DNA of 64,000 bases from Diadema setosum (GCF_964275005.1 NC_092697.1:18998638-19062637); one strand, 5' to 3'; shown: positions 10,188-22,372, numbered from the stretch's first letter. The notes: generated from the letters alone by a model not told the origin. A program made the numbers and translations.

Positions 10188-11741
10188 ATGCTGTTCACGT
10201 AAATGTTACTTTACTCGTTTGATACCGCGGTACTTATAGAACATTTAATACAAATATAACAATGCTATGAAGTCTCCGTCAAGCGGAACCATTGCCTCAA
10301 TACATAGACGATTTGGATGAATATTCTCAATTCTACATGATGAAAGTGGAAAAATACGATATATTATCGGTAATCTATGAGTATTGCACTTCACGGAAAA
10401 TAGCATGAGGATTTATAATAAACGATCTGATTACCAATCTTTCGGTCCATCGTGCAATATTATTTGACATATGGGACTTGAATAGGATTGTGAATATCTA
10501 AAAGTATTTGGAATATACCATTGCCAATAGCACTTGTTCGAAAATCGAACTTCAGGTATACAGTGACGATTGGGTTTTCCTTGTTTTAAAAAAAAATCAT
10601 CACCGAGGGGGGCGTTGCATGCATGTTTGCTTTTCAAGCGATATCTGTTGGATTCGTGACCTTTCCCAATTCTGTTTCAAGTCTGATGTTTATGAGAAGT
10701 TGGGATGCAGCATAGAAGTACAACTATTCTATATTTTCAGTTGTTCTATATAAATACAGTATACCGGTAATTTATTGTTGCACACCATAGCTTAATGGGA
10801 AAATGCCGTGGAAAGTCCGTATGGTAATGAATGCAACACATATCTGCACGGACATCTTACGAAATACAGATCCGACGAATGTGTTTTATCATTATTGTTG
10901 ACAGTAATGGGTCGATGCTTCGTTCCTGCATGAGGACCCAATATGCATGCAACTGCGACAAGTTTTCATTAATAGATTATCCTGTGGGGATCAACGGATA
11001 AGTCTAATTTTGGATATGACATTTTGAAATAATTACTTGGATATAAATACGTATATATGCTGCATGCACAAAGTATAGCTAATGAATATGAAGTATCATA
11101 ATCACACCATTACAAACTGGATTGACTGATCACACCCTTCATCTTGTATACGTACGATGAAACCACGGATTTCTATAATAGGTAGGCAAAATTTCCTGGT
11201 CGATTATTGTACCCACTACACTATGGAATACTGCTGAAATGAACCCTAACACGAATTTGCCAGAATCAGCTCTGCACAACCATAATGTTGATATTACTAT
11301 TCCGTGCTCCATGCTGTCATCGCTTCAGACGATCACAACGGTCCACTCCTGCTGTATCCAGCGTCCTGGAAAACGGCAGTCACGGCTTTGAACACCTGGC
11401 AAAATTTAAAAGGAAGGCAGTACGATAGCCCCGCCCACATAATTTCATATAGGAATAATATTTCTGCCAAATCATGATTGTTTTCACTGGATATTCATAC
11501 TTTTACGGCTCATTATTGCAATACTAAGAGAATGTGAAGTGAGATTTTGCTGTAATGTAATCCGCAAATCTACCCAATGTAGCTCACCTGAGTTAGGCAT
11601 CCATAACCATAAAATAACTTTTAAATCGAGATGAAATGGATGTGGTACATTCTTAAGGATATCACCGGCACTCATTGCGGCGGAGGTTAAAGAAAAATGG
11701 AAAAAAAAAATAAAGTTGGTTATCTATAGTCATAATCATCA
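10188..11741. other. 3' flank of the kinase gene; no recognisable gene
   Basis: About 1.5 kb of unique-looking DNA downstream of the minus-strand kinase stop codon at 11742. I saw no clear polyadenylation signal close to the stop and no further exon. Confidence 0.45.
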
Positions 11742-11946
11742 TCAAAATTTGAGCGACTTCTTTAACCTTAGATTACATAAATTCAAGAGAATGCATTTTT
11801 CTTCTTTATTCTGATTGAGTAATGACCAAGACCTTATAGTATTCGATACCTCATGTGCACTCTTTTCTGCGTCGATCTTTCGAACCTTGCTCAGCTTGAC
11901 AAGTTCATCAACCACGGGTTGGGACTCCGTACGGTATGTAGAATGC
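11742..11946 (-). CDS. Kinase-like gene, last coding exon
   Basis: Acceptor at 11948-11947 (..ttgatag). Reads R-HSTYRTESQPVVDELVKLSK-VRKIDAEKSAHEV and ends with TGA at 11744-11742. It corresponds to the C-terminal helices of UMP-CMP kinase. The tail after SNTIRSW is longer than in vertebrates and unrelated in sequence. Confidence 0.8.
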
Positions 11947-14900
11947 CTATCAACTCAAGGAAGAGATAAAGAGACAGAAAAGATATTGAGGGAGAGAGAG
12001 AGAGGGGGGTGGGTGGGAGAGAGGGGGAGAGAGAGAGAGGGAGAAAGAAAACGTAACAAGGTGAAAGGATGATCTGCTCCCTCACAGTACTATTCTTACA
12101 TTAATCATCCTGGATCGACTTAAAGGGGATGGCTAGTAACTGATCAGTGGGAATCAGAGGGAATGCTGGGGGATGATTGTTCCAATCCTTGTGGGTTTCA
12201 TTTAAGAGTACATTATAATCTATTGTTGTGTGAAAATTATTTGCTTCAGAATGGTGTCATATTCAAGTAATGTGCAGTTTAATGTTTCCAGTGACGGGGC
12301 GATTAAACTGCACATTACTTGAATACGAGACTATTCTCAAGCAAATAATTTTCACACTACAAAAGATATATAATGTACTCTTAAATGAATCCCACAAGGA
12401 TTGGAACAATCATCCCCCACCATTCCCACTTGATTCCCACTGATCAGTTACTAGCCATCCCCTTTAAGAAGACAGTTCTTAATTGCGCCTTTGTTTATTT
12501 GAGATCGATTGATCTATATTTAGCTCAAAGCAAAGTTTATGCTAAATCACGGATTGAAATTAAGGGTATTTTGGCTTTGTCAATCAGAATCAAGTAGTTT
12601 TGACAGCTTATCAACACAAAGGACCAAAATTGGTATGTATTTCCTTTACTATATACATATCATGATCTATACAATGATCACTCAACCTATATCACTATTA
12701 TAATTATTCTCTCATAGACTTGAGATCAGCAACTAAATAAGAGAAATAATAAATTGTCTGAGTCACGGTGCTTAGCATAAACGTTAATGTGGCAGATGTC
12801 GGACAATTTTACTGTTGTTGGTTTTTTTTTAATAAGATTCACATAATTTTGCTTGTTTTGGTGGCAAGTAACAGCAGTGCATACCTTAGTCTTATTTTCT
12901 CTGCGCAGTCATCCGGTCTCTTTCCTGCTTGAGCCCTGCTCATAATACGCGCTTCCGCCGTCTGTGAAAATATGTCAGAAAAAAGTTTCATTTTGTTCAA
13001 CAAAAAGAACGTATAAAACTTAAATATTAAGCTCGTGAACATATCGTTATCATTCTCATATATCTTCATTACAATGATGATTTTATTGAATTATATTCTC
13101 ATCACATCACCATAGACTCATGTAGTTAGATGCCTTTAAACTGTCTTCGGTGATGAGGGACAAAGATTGGAAAAACACAGATGGCTACAACCAGCTCTGG
13201 AGAGTCTTCATTTATTTTGTGTATATTTATAAGAGATTTATATAGCATGAATCGCCTATATTGACTGTTATAGTAAATTCATCTCTTTAGCAGAAACAGC
13301 GGGATCATCCCATATCACAAGATCGAAACCCACGAGTTCGACATTGAATAAAGGTCCATGAGTCATTTACCATCCACGAGTCATACCCATGAGTACAACA
13401 CTATAGGCAAATAAGTTCCATGAATCCGACACTAGGCAAACGAGGCCCACGAGTTCGACATTGAATCAAGGTCCATGAATCATACAATCCACGAGTCATA
13501 CCCATGAGTACGACACTGGGCAAATAAGACCCATGAGGCCGACACAAAGCAAAAAGGCCCACGAGTTCGACATTAGGTAAACACGACGCACGAGTTTGAC
13601 TATATCATGAGGCTTAATGTGACGGTCTCGTGGGCCTTTTTTGCCTGGTTTCGGACTTATAATATGGGCCTTATGTGCTTAGTGTCGAACTCATGGGGTG
13701 TATGACTCGTGGGCTGTAAAACTCATAAGCTGTATGACTCAGGGCCTTTATTACTCGTGGGCTTTATGATTCGTGAGTGTCAAACTCGTGACGTGCATCC
13801 GAAAGGACTTGGTGTTCTTTCTTTACCATGCGAGCAAGTAATTCATCTTCTGACTATAATATCACGACTGGCAGAAGTGTATATTTTACGTTCATAATTG
13901 ACCTACGTAGTCCAAACATCACCTTCTCTTCGCAGTCAAAAAACAGGGCAAATTTAAGGGGCATTTTGTCAGCCATTTCCGAATTCCATGTTCTCAGATT
14001 TTCAGGGTTTCCCGGGAATGCGTCGATGATAAAATTGGTCGACGGATTGTCCTCCATCATGCTCTGTAGAAATAATTGGAAACAACAGTTTAAAGTTGTT
14101 GTATTTTTGCCCATCACTTTATCTATCATTGATCTAATAGGCCATCATCGCTAATTGGAAATGATACATTTATGATAATACATTATATAGGTTATGCCCG
14201 TCGTTAGGCGGCAGGGGTGGATCTAGCTTTTTATAAAGGAGGGGGTTGGGGCGGTATGCGAGGGAGCGTAGCGACCGAGCCCGAGCGAGCGGAGCGAGCG
14301 AGGGGGGGGGGGGGGAGGGTGTGGGAGGGGGGTTTCCCCCCTCCCACAGTAGGGAGAATTTTTGAAAATCTGTGTGTGAAAATGGCGTTTTCTTGCATCT
14401 AAAACACCACTATTTTTGGTATAGAGGTCATTGCCATAAATAGAAAAAAATACAATTACAAGTTTTAAAAAAAAAGATAAGATTAAAAAAAGAATGGTCG
14501 CCGGATTTTTTTTTTTTTTTTTTGGGGGGGGGGGGTTGCAACCCCCCCCCCCCCCCCCCCCTCTAGATCCGCTTCTGGGCGGTATTATACGACCCAGTGG
14601 CGATTATCAACGGTACAACGACAATGACTTTGTAATCTACATGTATATCCACCTGCCTTCTCCAACGTAAATGAGATGGGCATTTTAGGTATGAATGTGA
14701 TGACGAGGATGTGAAAGTGTGGTCCCATCAGCAAGGATAATACTGTTTTCAATAATTGTCAGACTTCCCTCACTGTTGATAAACAAAGTTGCATTGAATG
14801 AAGTTGAAGCTCTCGATTTGCGCAACCTAACATTTTCCATACAGTTGAAGTCACACTGTACATAAAGTTTGAGGTCATGATATCCACATGATGTTGAAAC

Positions 14901-17900
14901 TGTTGTTCCTCCAGACAAGCCGATGGCAATGTTCTCTAAGTTTTTGTTGGTATACATTTTTATTGAATGAGGATATTACTTGATTTACAAGCTCGAATTC
15001 CATTGAATTTCTTTGAGAACAAGATAACAAAGAAACTGTTACGACGAGAAAATGAACCAAGAGTTAATGCAGAACATTAATATCCACTTCATGGAATATT
15101 GTTTAAGTCAATGGAATTCAGATGAATAACATAATATTTCTATGAATAAGATAATATGTAAGAACACCGTATTCTTGATGACGGCAAAGAGAAAGGGTTT
15201 TTGCTGAGCACTGTTGTACGTGCTAACAAAGTCATTATAGTCACGTGACCAAAGATGACCCATCGATGACTAAATTACCATATAACGTGCTCTCCCCATC
15301 CATGAATCACACTTTCATCGGTCTTTCGGGGGTACTTTTTTTTTATTAAAAAACAAACGAAAATCAAACAAACCGAAAACAAGAAAGAAAAAACAACAAC
15401 AAAACATCATAAAATGCCAAGTGCTTTCCTACAGTAAGTCAGAATATAATAGGACTATAATCATGTTGGTAAGTATGAAAAGCCAATGGTTGCCAAATAG
15501 CTGTGAAAGAGAAGGCGTAGACAGGTAGAGTAGAGAGGTATGGCTATAGATACAAACATGAAGCTGTACCTGCTTGATGAGTGAAACGATATATTTCGAC
15601 GGAAGGAGCTGACCCTTGTCTATGAAGCCCTGCCAATCTTCTTTCTCATCGAAATCTTCTTTCATCTTATCTCTCACTAACTCACCCACGGCTATGTGAC
15701 GGAAGCCGAATTCCTAAGAAATGATTAGGCCAGATACAAGAAAATCAGCAAAATGACATATTTTCATTATGCTCAAAGCAGGGACAAGAAACATGCCATT
15801 GTAATCGGGGCCAAGGAACATTTCCATGTGGGTCAAGTGGAACACGTCCCGCCCCCCCCCCCCACATCTTCCTGGCTGCTGGTGGAGTTTACCCCTGCCC
15901 CCCCCCCCCCCCCCCCCATAAGGGCAGAGCCTCAGTTCAGTTGCTGTATAGGAAATTAGTCGTAATATAGATTTACTGAAACTGCTGTTAAGAGCAGAAA
16001 GTTGCAATGGAACAAATACTGTCGATAATGAGAAAGGTGATATCAGAATAGTAAACTGTATAGATAAAGAGAAGCAGCACAATCGTTCTTGTAATAATAA
16101 AATTCTATGGCAAAGATGAAATTCGGAAAGAAGTTGCAGTTGCTAAACTTTCAGCTAAAAACAGTAAATTCATACTAATATTTTGTGTTTTGGATACACA
16201 GCTTTTTAGGAGAGTTGAGTGGATAACATCGTCTCGTGTTATGCGTGCACTGAAACACGTGACATTTTTAGAATGCTTATTTTATTTCCTGATCCATGTC
16301 GGATTAATATGACACTTCTACCATTTTGTTCTGTGATTATACCTTACCCTGTTCATTTATAGTTAAACATGTCAAAGGGGAACTATACTTTAGTTTAGTA
16401 TCCATCCAATATCGAGTTTATTTGGGACAGCACGAACTGATGAATGTGTGAATTCAAGGAACTTTGTGATGTCATTATACGTATATGTAAAATCATTCAT
16501 TGTTCATGTAAGAATCTCTTTTGAGCATGCAGTTTCACCATTTCTATATACATGCATTATGTATACGTAACTTCACAAAGAACGTGAAGGATGCTTGGTA
16601 AAAATTACAAAAAACCCTAAAAAACAATGATAACACAAACAAACATGGGGTTATTACGATTCCATCACCACAAGATTCCAACCGGATACCGTCTAGCCTA
16701 TACGACTATTCAACACCGTTGATAATATTGCAAACAAACTCTAATAAAAAGATTCTGCGTTTTATGTATCTGTCTTTCAGTATATCTTTTTATTTGACGT
16801 GAAAAGTCAAACCCTGACAAACGTTTGCAAGTTTTCATCAAGTGTGTGATATGTTCACTTTCGTATCTATACGATTTGAATAGGTCATAAACCCCAATTC
16901 ATTTATCAATTACAAGCAGACCTTTGTCATTGGTGCACTTTGTCATAATGATAGAGGGCACCATGAATATCACATTCCTAAGTAATGATTATGAAATACC
17001 TTTGCTATATATCAACGCTATGGACAACTCCTGAAACTCTGCCAAACCTCCTTTGTCATGTTGCAGTGAATGTAACTTTTGTCATGGAAACTCCAACAGT
17101 TATACCCCTTGCCTTTATCTTCTTAACAGTTTGTCACTGACTATCTTTAGTTTTGTTCCACTTGTCCATTTTGCACGTACACTCTGGCAATTGCCTCACT
17201 TTTTGTGTACATGTATATATATAAAAAGCGAGTCGGGTAATATTGCTTGACGCCAAACGTATATCTTCCTGTTTCACAAATAAGCGGTACGAAATTTCGA
17301 AAGTATGAATAGTAATTACATATATACATGAGTATCGTGCTGTCTAACCTGAGTTTTAATGATGAAAATTGAACAGTGACGACATCATGATTAAATTTTA
17401 CGTGATTACAACGCAAACAATCAAAACAGAACAAACCTTTGCGATTTTCCTGCACTGCGTGGTTTTCCCGGCTCCTGGCATGCCCAGAGCAAATATCACG
17501 TCATGTTGCATCTATGGAGGCAAAATTAACAAATACCAGAGTAGGCACAAACAACAAAATTAAAAGCTAGAAACTCATCCTGTCAAATCATTATTCCAGG
17601 CAAAATTAACAAATACCAGAGTAGGCACAAACAACAAAATTAAAAGCTAGAAACTCATCCTGTCAAATCATTATTCCAAAGTAATTACCTCTCATGAAAG
17701 AGAAGACAGTAAATAGAACGATTTGACTACTTAGAAATCCTGTTGTTTTTCATCACAAACCGTGCTAAACTACTAAGAATTTTTTTTTTCCTTCTTGTCC
17801 AATTGAGCGAGAGAGAAAAAAAAAATATTGGGGACAAATTACACACTCACATCCTAACGATTAGACCAGTTGGGTGAGCTGTGATATTTTTAGGGACAGG

Positions 17901-19167
17901 AGAATTTGCTTCAAAGTTTGATTTTTATACCCGTGAGGTCACTATATAGAGAACCGCGGGGGTGGGGATTGTGGAAGTTCCCGTTGCGCGTGGAATTTTG
18001 AAAAGGCGACTATAATAGTCTGTATGGACTTGATAGGATTGTGGGGGCATGAATCTCGTTCACGTTGATCGACCATGCATGTCAACATGTCGCCTGCTTC
18101 TTAAAGGGAAGATATAGTTTTGGTTGAGATAGGGGATTCAGATTTTTACGTCTGACTTATTATTATAAAATACGTAAGAGCATACAATTTGAAGAGGAAT
18201 TCAAAGTTTATTTCTTGAAAATAAGTTTTGAAATGGCTGAGATATAAGAAACCCCAAAGTTAAACAAGGGGGTTCTAATTAAAAGGTGGGTCCCACCATT
18301 TATAAGCCCCCTTTGTTTTTGGATATCTCAGCCATGTCAAAACTAATTTTCATCAAATAAATTTTGAATTACTCTAAGAATTGTGTGCTCTTTCATATTT
18401 CATAAGAGGTTTCCCATTATCTCACAAAAAGTTAGAAACCTGAAACACCATCTCAGCCAAAACTTCATCATCACTTTAATGCAAACTGAAGCATTTCCAT
18501 AGACAAGCACTTGTAATCAATGAACGTATAAACGCCTTGCAATCCAATGTTAGGCCTAACCCTTGGCAAATACATACATTACTACGCAAAACACTCACAC
18601 AAGATCTTTCATTCTCACACATAAGTCACAAACACCATAGGGTGTGCATGGCATAGTAACGCATGCAGCATTATACCTGTCTACAAGTTAAGAGATTTGT
18701 CATCTTTCCCAAATGCAATAAAGTTATCATCATCATCAGATTATTATTATGGATGCATCTGCTGTCTATATATATATATATATATATATGTACGTATGTA
18801 TATAAATCATGTAAGATCGCTTCTCACAATAATCAAGAGTTGGAGGACACAAAATTGTCGAAAAAAAGGTCAGTATAGATGTCAATTAGGCCTAGTATAA
18901 AAACCGTATATATCCATAAGTCCGAAATGAAATACACGGAACATATAGCTTTTTGGTACACTGAGGCACTTTCAATTCCTGAAAGCTCCATCATGATTCT
19001 TGAGTACTAATATTCCATGCACATTTAAGTGAAAACCAAGGCAGATATCCGTTGATCATGTATCTGAACGAGATGTGTATGTTGTTTGTAAACAAGGGTT
19101 ATTTCCTCTTTGCCACTAATAACAAACACAATATTATGATTCTTACCTCATTATTGCAGGCTTCCAT
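11742..19167 (-). CDS. UMP-CMP-kinase-like nucleoside monophosphate kinase (six coding exons)
   Basis: Reconstructed from exons 19147-19167, 17437-17511, 15570-15713, 13923-14063, 12885-12961 and 11742-11946, all with GT/AG borders and matching phases (0,0,0,0,2). The product is about 220 residues; human UMP-CMP kinase is 196. The family moves phosphate from ATP to UMP or CMP in the cytosol. Seen: the P-loop GMPGAGKTT (about 17-25), GELVRD in the NMP-binding region (42-47), FIIDAFPGNPENLRTW (91-106), the LID word KRPDD (141-145), and a C-terminal VRKIDAEKS helix region matching VKKIDASKS in CMPK1. The W after NL is a UMP-CMP-kinase trait. Odd points: the strongly conserved DGFPR reads DAFPG, so the NMP-phosphate-binding arginine is lost, and there is a C-terminal extension of about 27 residues. 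It lies divergently next to STIL, as CMPK1 does in human. Family assignment is secure; activity is uncertain. Confidence 0.85.
11950..12062 (+). repeat. Purine (GA)-rich tract
   Basis: Long GAGAGA/GGGAGA stretch just inside the last intron of the kinase gene. On the gene's strand it is a CT tract directly upstream of the last-exon acceptor, so it may serve as an extended polypyrimidine tract. Confidence 0.7.
12124..12463. mobile_element. Palindromic MITE with TTAA duplication, copy 2
   Basis: Same family as 961-1317: begins AGGGGATGGCTAGTAACTG, ends GTTACTAGCCATCCCCT, with TTAA at 12120-12123 and 12464-12467. Arms are near-perfect inverted repeats and the centre is near 12290-12300. It lies in the last intron of the kinase gene. 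Confidence 0.85.
12468..12884. other. Intron of the kinase gene, no other feature
   Basis: AT-rich sequence between the MITE and the LID exon; nothing else recognised. Confidence 0.5.
12885..12961 (-). CDS. Kinase-like gene, LID exon
   Basis: Acceptor ..ttttcacag at 12964-12962; donor gtatgc at 12884-12879. Reads TAEARIMSRAQAGKRPDDC-AEKIRL and matches RCLERGKSSGRSDDN-RESLEKRI of CMPK1. The LID R-x-D-D is kept. Phase 0 in, phase 2 out. Confidence 0.85.
13325..13800. repeat. Degenerate CCACGAGTTCGACA inverted-repeat array
   Basis: The left half (to about 13600) has many variants of CC(A/C)(C/T)GAGT followed by TCGACA or CATAC. The right half (13620-13800) has the inverted words ACTCGTGGGC and GTCGAACTCATGG. 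The whole behaves like a large imperfect fold-back built of 25-40-bp submotifs. It lies in a kinase intron. Confidence 0.7.
13923..14063 (-). CDS. Kinase-like gene, GFPR-region exon
   Basis: Acceptor ..atttctacag at 14065-14064; donor gtgatg at 13922-13917. Starts SMMEDNPSTNF and ends FALFFDCEEK, phase 0 both sides. It matches MAANAQKNKFLIDGFPRN...SFVLFFDC of CMPK1, but DGFPR is DAFPG. Confidence 0.9.
14212..14577. mobile_element. MITE with CAGGGGTGGATCTAG ends
   Basis: TIRs are CAGGGGTGGATCTAG and the complement of CTAGATCCGCTTCTG, flanked by GGCGG on both sides (possible short target duplication). Inside are GAGCGAGCGGAGCGAGCGAG-type repeats and G/C homopolymer blocks (about 14281-14340 and 14505-14560). 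CAG..CTG ends suggest a hAT-like family. It lies in a kinase intron. Confidence 0.75.
14578..15569. other. Intron of the kinase gene, nothing else recognised
   Basis: AT-rich intron sequence. Small ORFs here show no family signature. Confidence 0.45.
15570..15713 (-). CDS. Kinase-like gene, NMP-binding exon
   Basis: Acceptor ..ttcttag at 15715-15714; donor gtacag at 15569-15564. Reads EFGFRHIAVGELVRDKMKED and later DKGQLLPSKYIVSLIKQ. It matches KYGYTHLSAGELLRDE...EGKIVPVEITISLLK of CMPK1. Phase 0 on both sides. Confidence 0.9.
15714..17436. other. Intron of the kinase gene; C-homopolymers
   Basis: Poly-C runs at about 15849-15862 and 15899-15918. The remainder is AT-rich, with no exon or clear element. 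Confidence 0.45.
17437..17511 (-). CDS. Kinase-like gene, P-loop exon
   Basis: Acceptor ..gcctccatag, then ATGCAACATGAC; donor gtttgt at 17436-17431. Reads MQHDVIFALGMPGAGKTTQC-RKIAK, the Walker A exon. The ATG at its first base could itself be the start codon, as the human protein starts just before the P-loop. Confidence 0.9.
17518..17677. repeat. Exact tandem duplication, 2 x 80 bp
   Basis: Units 17518-17597 and 17598-17677 both begin AGGCAAAATTAACAAATACC and appear identical. On the gene strand the unit ends six bases before the P-loop exon's acceptor AG, so it duplicates the branch-point and pyrimidine region of that intron. Confidence 0.9.
17678..18100. other. Intron 1 of the kinase gene, nothing recognised
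   Basis: No exon or element boundaries seen. Confidence 0.4.
18105..18475. mobile_element. Fold-back MITE with TTAA duplication (second family)
   Basis: Flanked by TTAA at 18101-18104 and 18476-18479. The left end is AGGGAAGATATAGTTTTGGT and the right end is the complement of a diverged copy (AGCCAAAACTTCATC). The inverted arms (GGCTGAGATATAAGAAACC facing GGATATCTCAGCC) cover most of the 371 bp. It shares the TTAA-AGGG start with the family at 961 and 12124. Confidence 0.75.
19147..19167 (-). CDS. Kinase-like gene, first coding exon (candidate)
   Basis: Strong donor GAG/gtaaga at 19146-19141. In the frame that joins phase 0 to the P-loop exon it reads MEACNNE from an ATG in good context (GAGATGG). 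The exon probably extends to about 19213 as 5' UTR. If it is not used, translation would start at the ATG of the P-loop exon. Confidence 0.55.
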
Positions 19168-19229
19168 CTCCAGATGCTTTGCCCGACAGCGATTCCAGCT
19201 CCAGCGGGCTAAAAATATTTGTCCAAAAA

Positions 19230-20855
19230 TACAATCAAAGAGAAGATATGAGTCACTTTATTGTTTATAGGTTAATATCACAGATGCGATGGTGTATATG
19301 TCATGAAATCATTGAAAATCCTTGCTGATGTTTACTGCCAAAAGTTGTCGCCAAATGCAACAGCAATTATTTCGTCTCGAATCTCGCTCATTCAATAGAC
19401 CTGCCACGCAGCATGCAGAAGCTCTGTTGATATGAAGTGACATGGACATCCAGAATATGCTATGAAACAAATACGTTTTATGTGCTGATATTCCGGTAAC
19501 GGAGCAATGATTATGTGTAGGCGTTTCTTGATCAGCTGTTATTTTGTAATGATAGTGACCCTGCTATGGCGATTGCGAAAGCGCCACCCATCAGAGCATG
19601 CCTTCGCGACTTTGAATGTGGGATTTCCCACACCGCCTTGAAAAATGTATACATCGGCTGTGTTGTGGAGTGAGCATTTAGATGTAGGGCCTATACTCTG
19701 TATTCATCTCAGTGGAAGGGATGACAACGTATAAGGACAATAAAATGGGTGAACATTTTTGTTTTATGATGTCATTGACATTGCCTGTGTGTTGTTCCCC
19801 TCTCCATTCCACTGTACGAGAAAATCTAATCAACTGTGCAGGATTAATGTAGCATGAAAATTAAATGAAACATTATGTTGTGTGTAGTCATATTATAGCA
19901 ATATACGTATGCGTGAAATAGTTGTCGGTGTCGTTTCTTTTGTTTTATCTCCACATAAATATTCGAGCTTTCATTGTGATCTATCAGGTAATTTTTTTAA
20001 TGATATTTTTATTGGAATTGCGTTTGATGTCACCATCGTTTTCACAATGAAACGATGAAACGAATGCAAACATTCGACTAAATCAACGTTATCAAACTGA
20101 AAAACTTCTACAAGATAAACAAATGAAAGGACAACATGACATGAAAGCCTGCTTAATGGAAAAAAAATATAGACAAAATAATGAAAGGATAGCATGACAA
20201 TCATGAGAGCCTAAGTAAACTGAAATTTCATAAAGCATTCTTGAATTGATCAAACGAAATATTTTATTTTTTTTTTTTTTACATCAGAATCATAACCTAT
20301 GTCCATAAATCCTTTAACCACCGATCCTCCACCCCTCACACTACCTACCTAAAAAAAAAACCGCTTCTGTCATCTTGGGAAGAATGATATAATTGAGACA
20401 AATAAGACAGTAGATGTCGCATGATGCCAGCTGGTGGGAGAAGCTTTCGACATCAGGTCTTCGTCATCTTTATTGTCTGTTTATACAAAATGGAATAGAG
20501 GTTTTGAGCATAACGAACCATAAAGAGTAATGAACATTACATTGAGAGTTTCAGCATGAGTTAACGACTTCAAATGATACTTGGCAACATATTTGACAAT
20601 TACAAAACATTCAACAGTATATTACTGTAAGTAAATATATGATAATGGGTATATATTACATAAAGACATATCATACAATGAGAAATAATAAACAGAAATA
20701 AACATAATTATAATCATAACTAAACTCAATAATGTATTTACCTGCTAGGCAGACGCGTGTATTGGGTTGTGTTGTGGCTGTCTGTCGCTCTTATCCCGCC
20801 ACATCTGTCTTTTTTTGTCTCAATATGCATATATATATATATATATATATATATA
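19230..20855. other. 5' flank of the kinase gene; no other gene
   Basis: Probable promoter side of the kinase gene (19230-19640 has some CpG-bearing sequence). Oligo-A/T tracts at 20262-20280 and 20350, and (TA)n at 20829-20855 adjoining the next element. No exons recognised. Confidence 0.4.
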
Positions 20856-21784
20856 CAGTTAACAACAAAAGTATTCATACCCCCGAGAAATTATTAGTTT
20901 TGAGCAGATTTTTTACAAGTGAAGGATGGAGTGATGGTGATTGGGTGTCAACTTTATACTTTTAGTTGTCCTCTACTAATTGACATTAACAGTTTCACCT
21001 CATTTGCATAACAATAGAAATGTTGAGATATTTGAATTTGGGCCTTTACAGAATTATTCATACCCTTATGAAAACACTGTCATTGTCATTCATTTATTTA
21101 TTAGTGCAACTTTGAAGAGTCATTTTGCTTTGCCATTGGGTTTCTGCATGTCTTAAAAAGACATTGGTCCACGTTTTGTCAAAGGGGACCTCCAGTATTC
21201 CTGTAACTTAAGGTTTCAGAGTGTCAATACCGACATGTGATCTCTATAGCTACAATGCATAATAGATATTCATTCAATACCTTGGAAATAGTTTGTCTGC
21301 CCAAAAACATCAACAGTAATGTCATGAGACCATTACTTGTAACTACCGTATACCAGACTATTTTGTGTCTCTGCCAGAGGAGAGGCTCTTTTCTGGTTAT
21401 TGTCCGTGGAATCCTGGGCAGTGAAATGCTTCAAGGAGTTTGTCTCAGTGTAAGTTGGATCTATTCCTGCCCAAGATGCACTTGGAATGTCTCTGATGTG
21501 ATATCCAGGTCATTGTCACTCTTTAATAATCTCTCCATGGCAAATAAGGTGACAAATTTGATGCCGGGACATATCTTGAAGGATTTTGTTCTGTACTGAA
21601 CAAAACGCACACCTTGGATGTATGCTGTTTAAGACATTAAATTGTGACTCTTTACCACCTAAGATCACTACAGACATGTCTTTAAATCTCTTTCATCTTT
21701 GCTGGGAGATGCAGTGTATTAAGTACTGCTAACCAATTAGCCTGTTTACTGAGAAAGGAATGTTAATAATCTTAAGGGCTTTTT

Positions 21785-22372
21785 ACACTTGTAAATTTTT
21801 GCTTAGTCCCGTACCAACGGTGGGGCTAAGGGGGGGGGCCTTAGCCCCACCGTTGGTACGGGACTATCCTTAGCCCACTTTTTGTTTACACTCGTTTTTG
21901 CCAAAGTGGGCTAGCCCCACCGATAATCCCGTACTATCTGGCCCTGCAAAATAGCAGGGTTAGCACCGCAATTGCGGTGCCAAGCAAGTGAGTGTAAACA
22001 GAACAAAAAAATAATCCGGGGCTAAGCGACGGAGACGAAGTCCGACCCCCACTGACCAATCAGAAACGAGGTAATCAAGTGCTGCCGGTGCATGCATGCG
22101 TGTACGTGTACAGTGCACAGCGTAATCATGAATATTCATGTGGTTTGGAAAGTCCGGGGCTAAGAAATACGAGTGTAAAAAGGTCAGTTTTCTCCTTAGC
22201 CCCGGACAAGAGATAGTACGGGACTAATTGGCCACTGTAAAAAGCTGAAAAAATTGGTACGGGACTAACTGGGTCAGAGAAAGTCCGGGGTTAAGAAACA
22301 CAAGTGTAACTAAGCCCCCCCCCCCCCTTAGCCCCACCGTTGGTACGGGACTAAACAAAAATGTACAAGTGT
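21785..22372. mobile_element. Nested MITE with about 50-bp TIRs
   Basis: The left end ACACTTGTAAATTTTTGC, then TTAGTCCCGTACCAACGG-TGGGGCTAAG and a G run, is mirrored at the right end. A third, inverted copy of the GTACCAACGG motif lies just inside the left TIR (21840-21868), giving a tight hairpin, and shorter GTCCGGGGCTAAG words recur. It is inserted in the Tc1-like element. Confidence 0.8.

Noticed and set aside
14217..14402. ORF with RAERARGGGG
   Set aside because: Translation of GAGCGAGCG repeats in a MITE.
15753..16082. Proline-rich or glycine-rich ORFs at 15.7-16.1 kb
   Set aside because: They arise from C/G homopolymers in a kinase intron and have no family motif.
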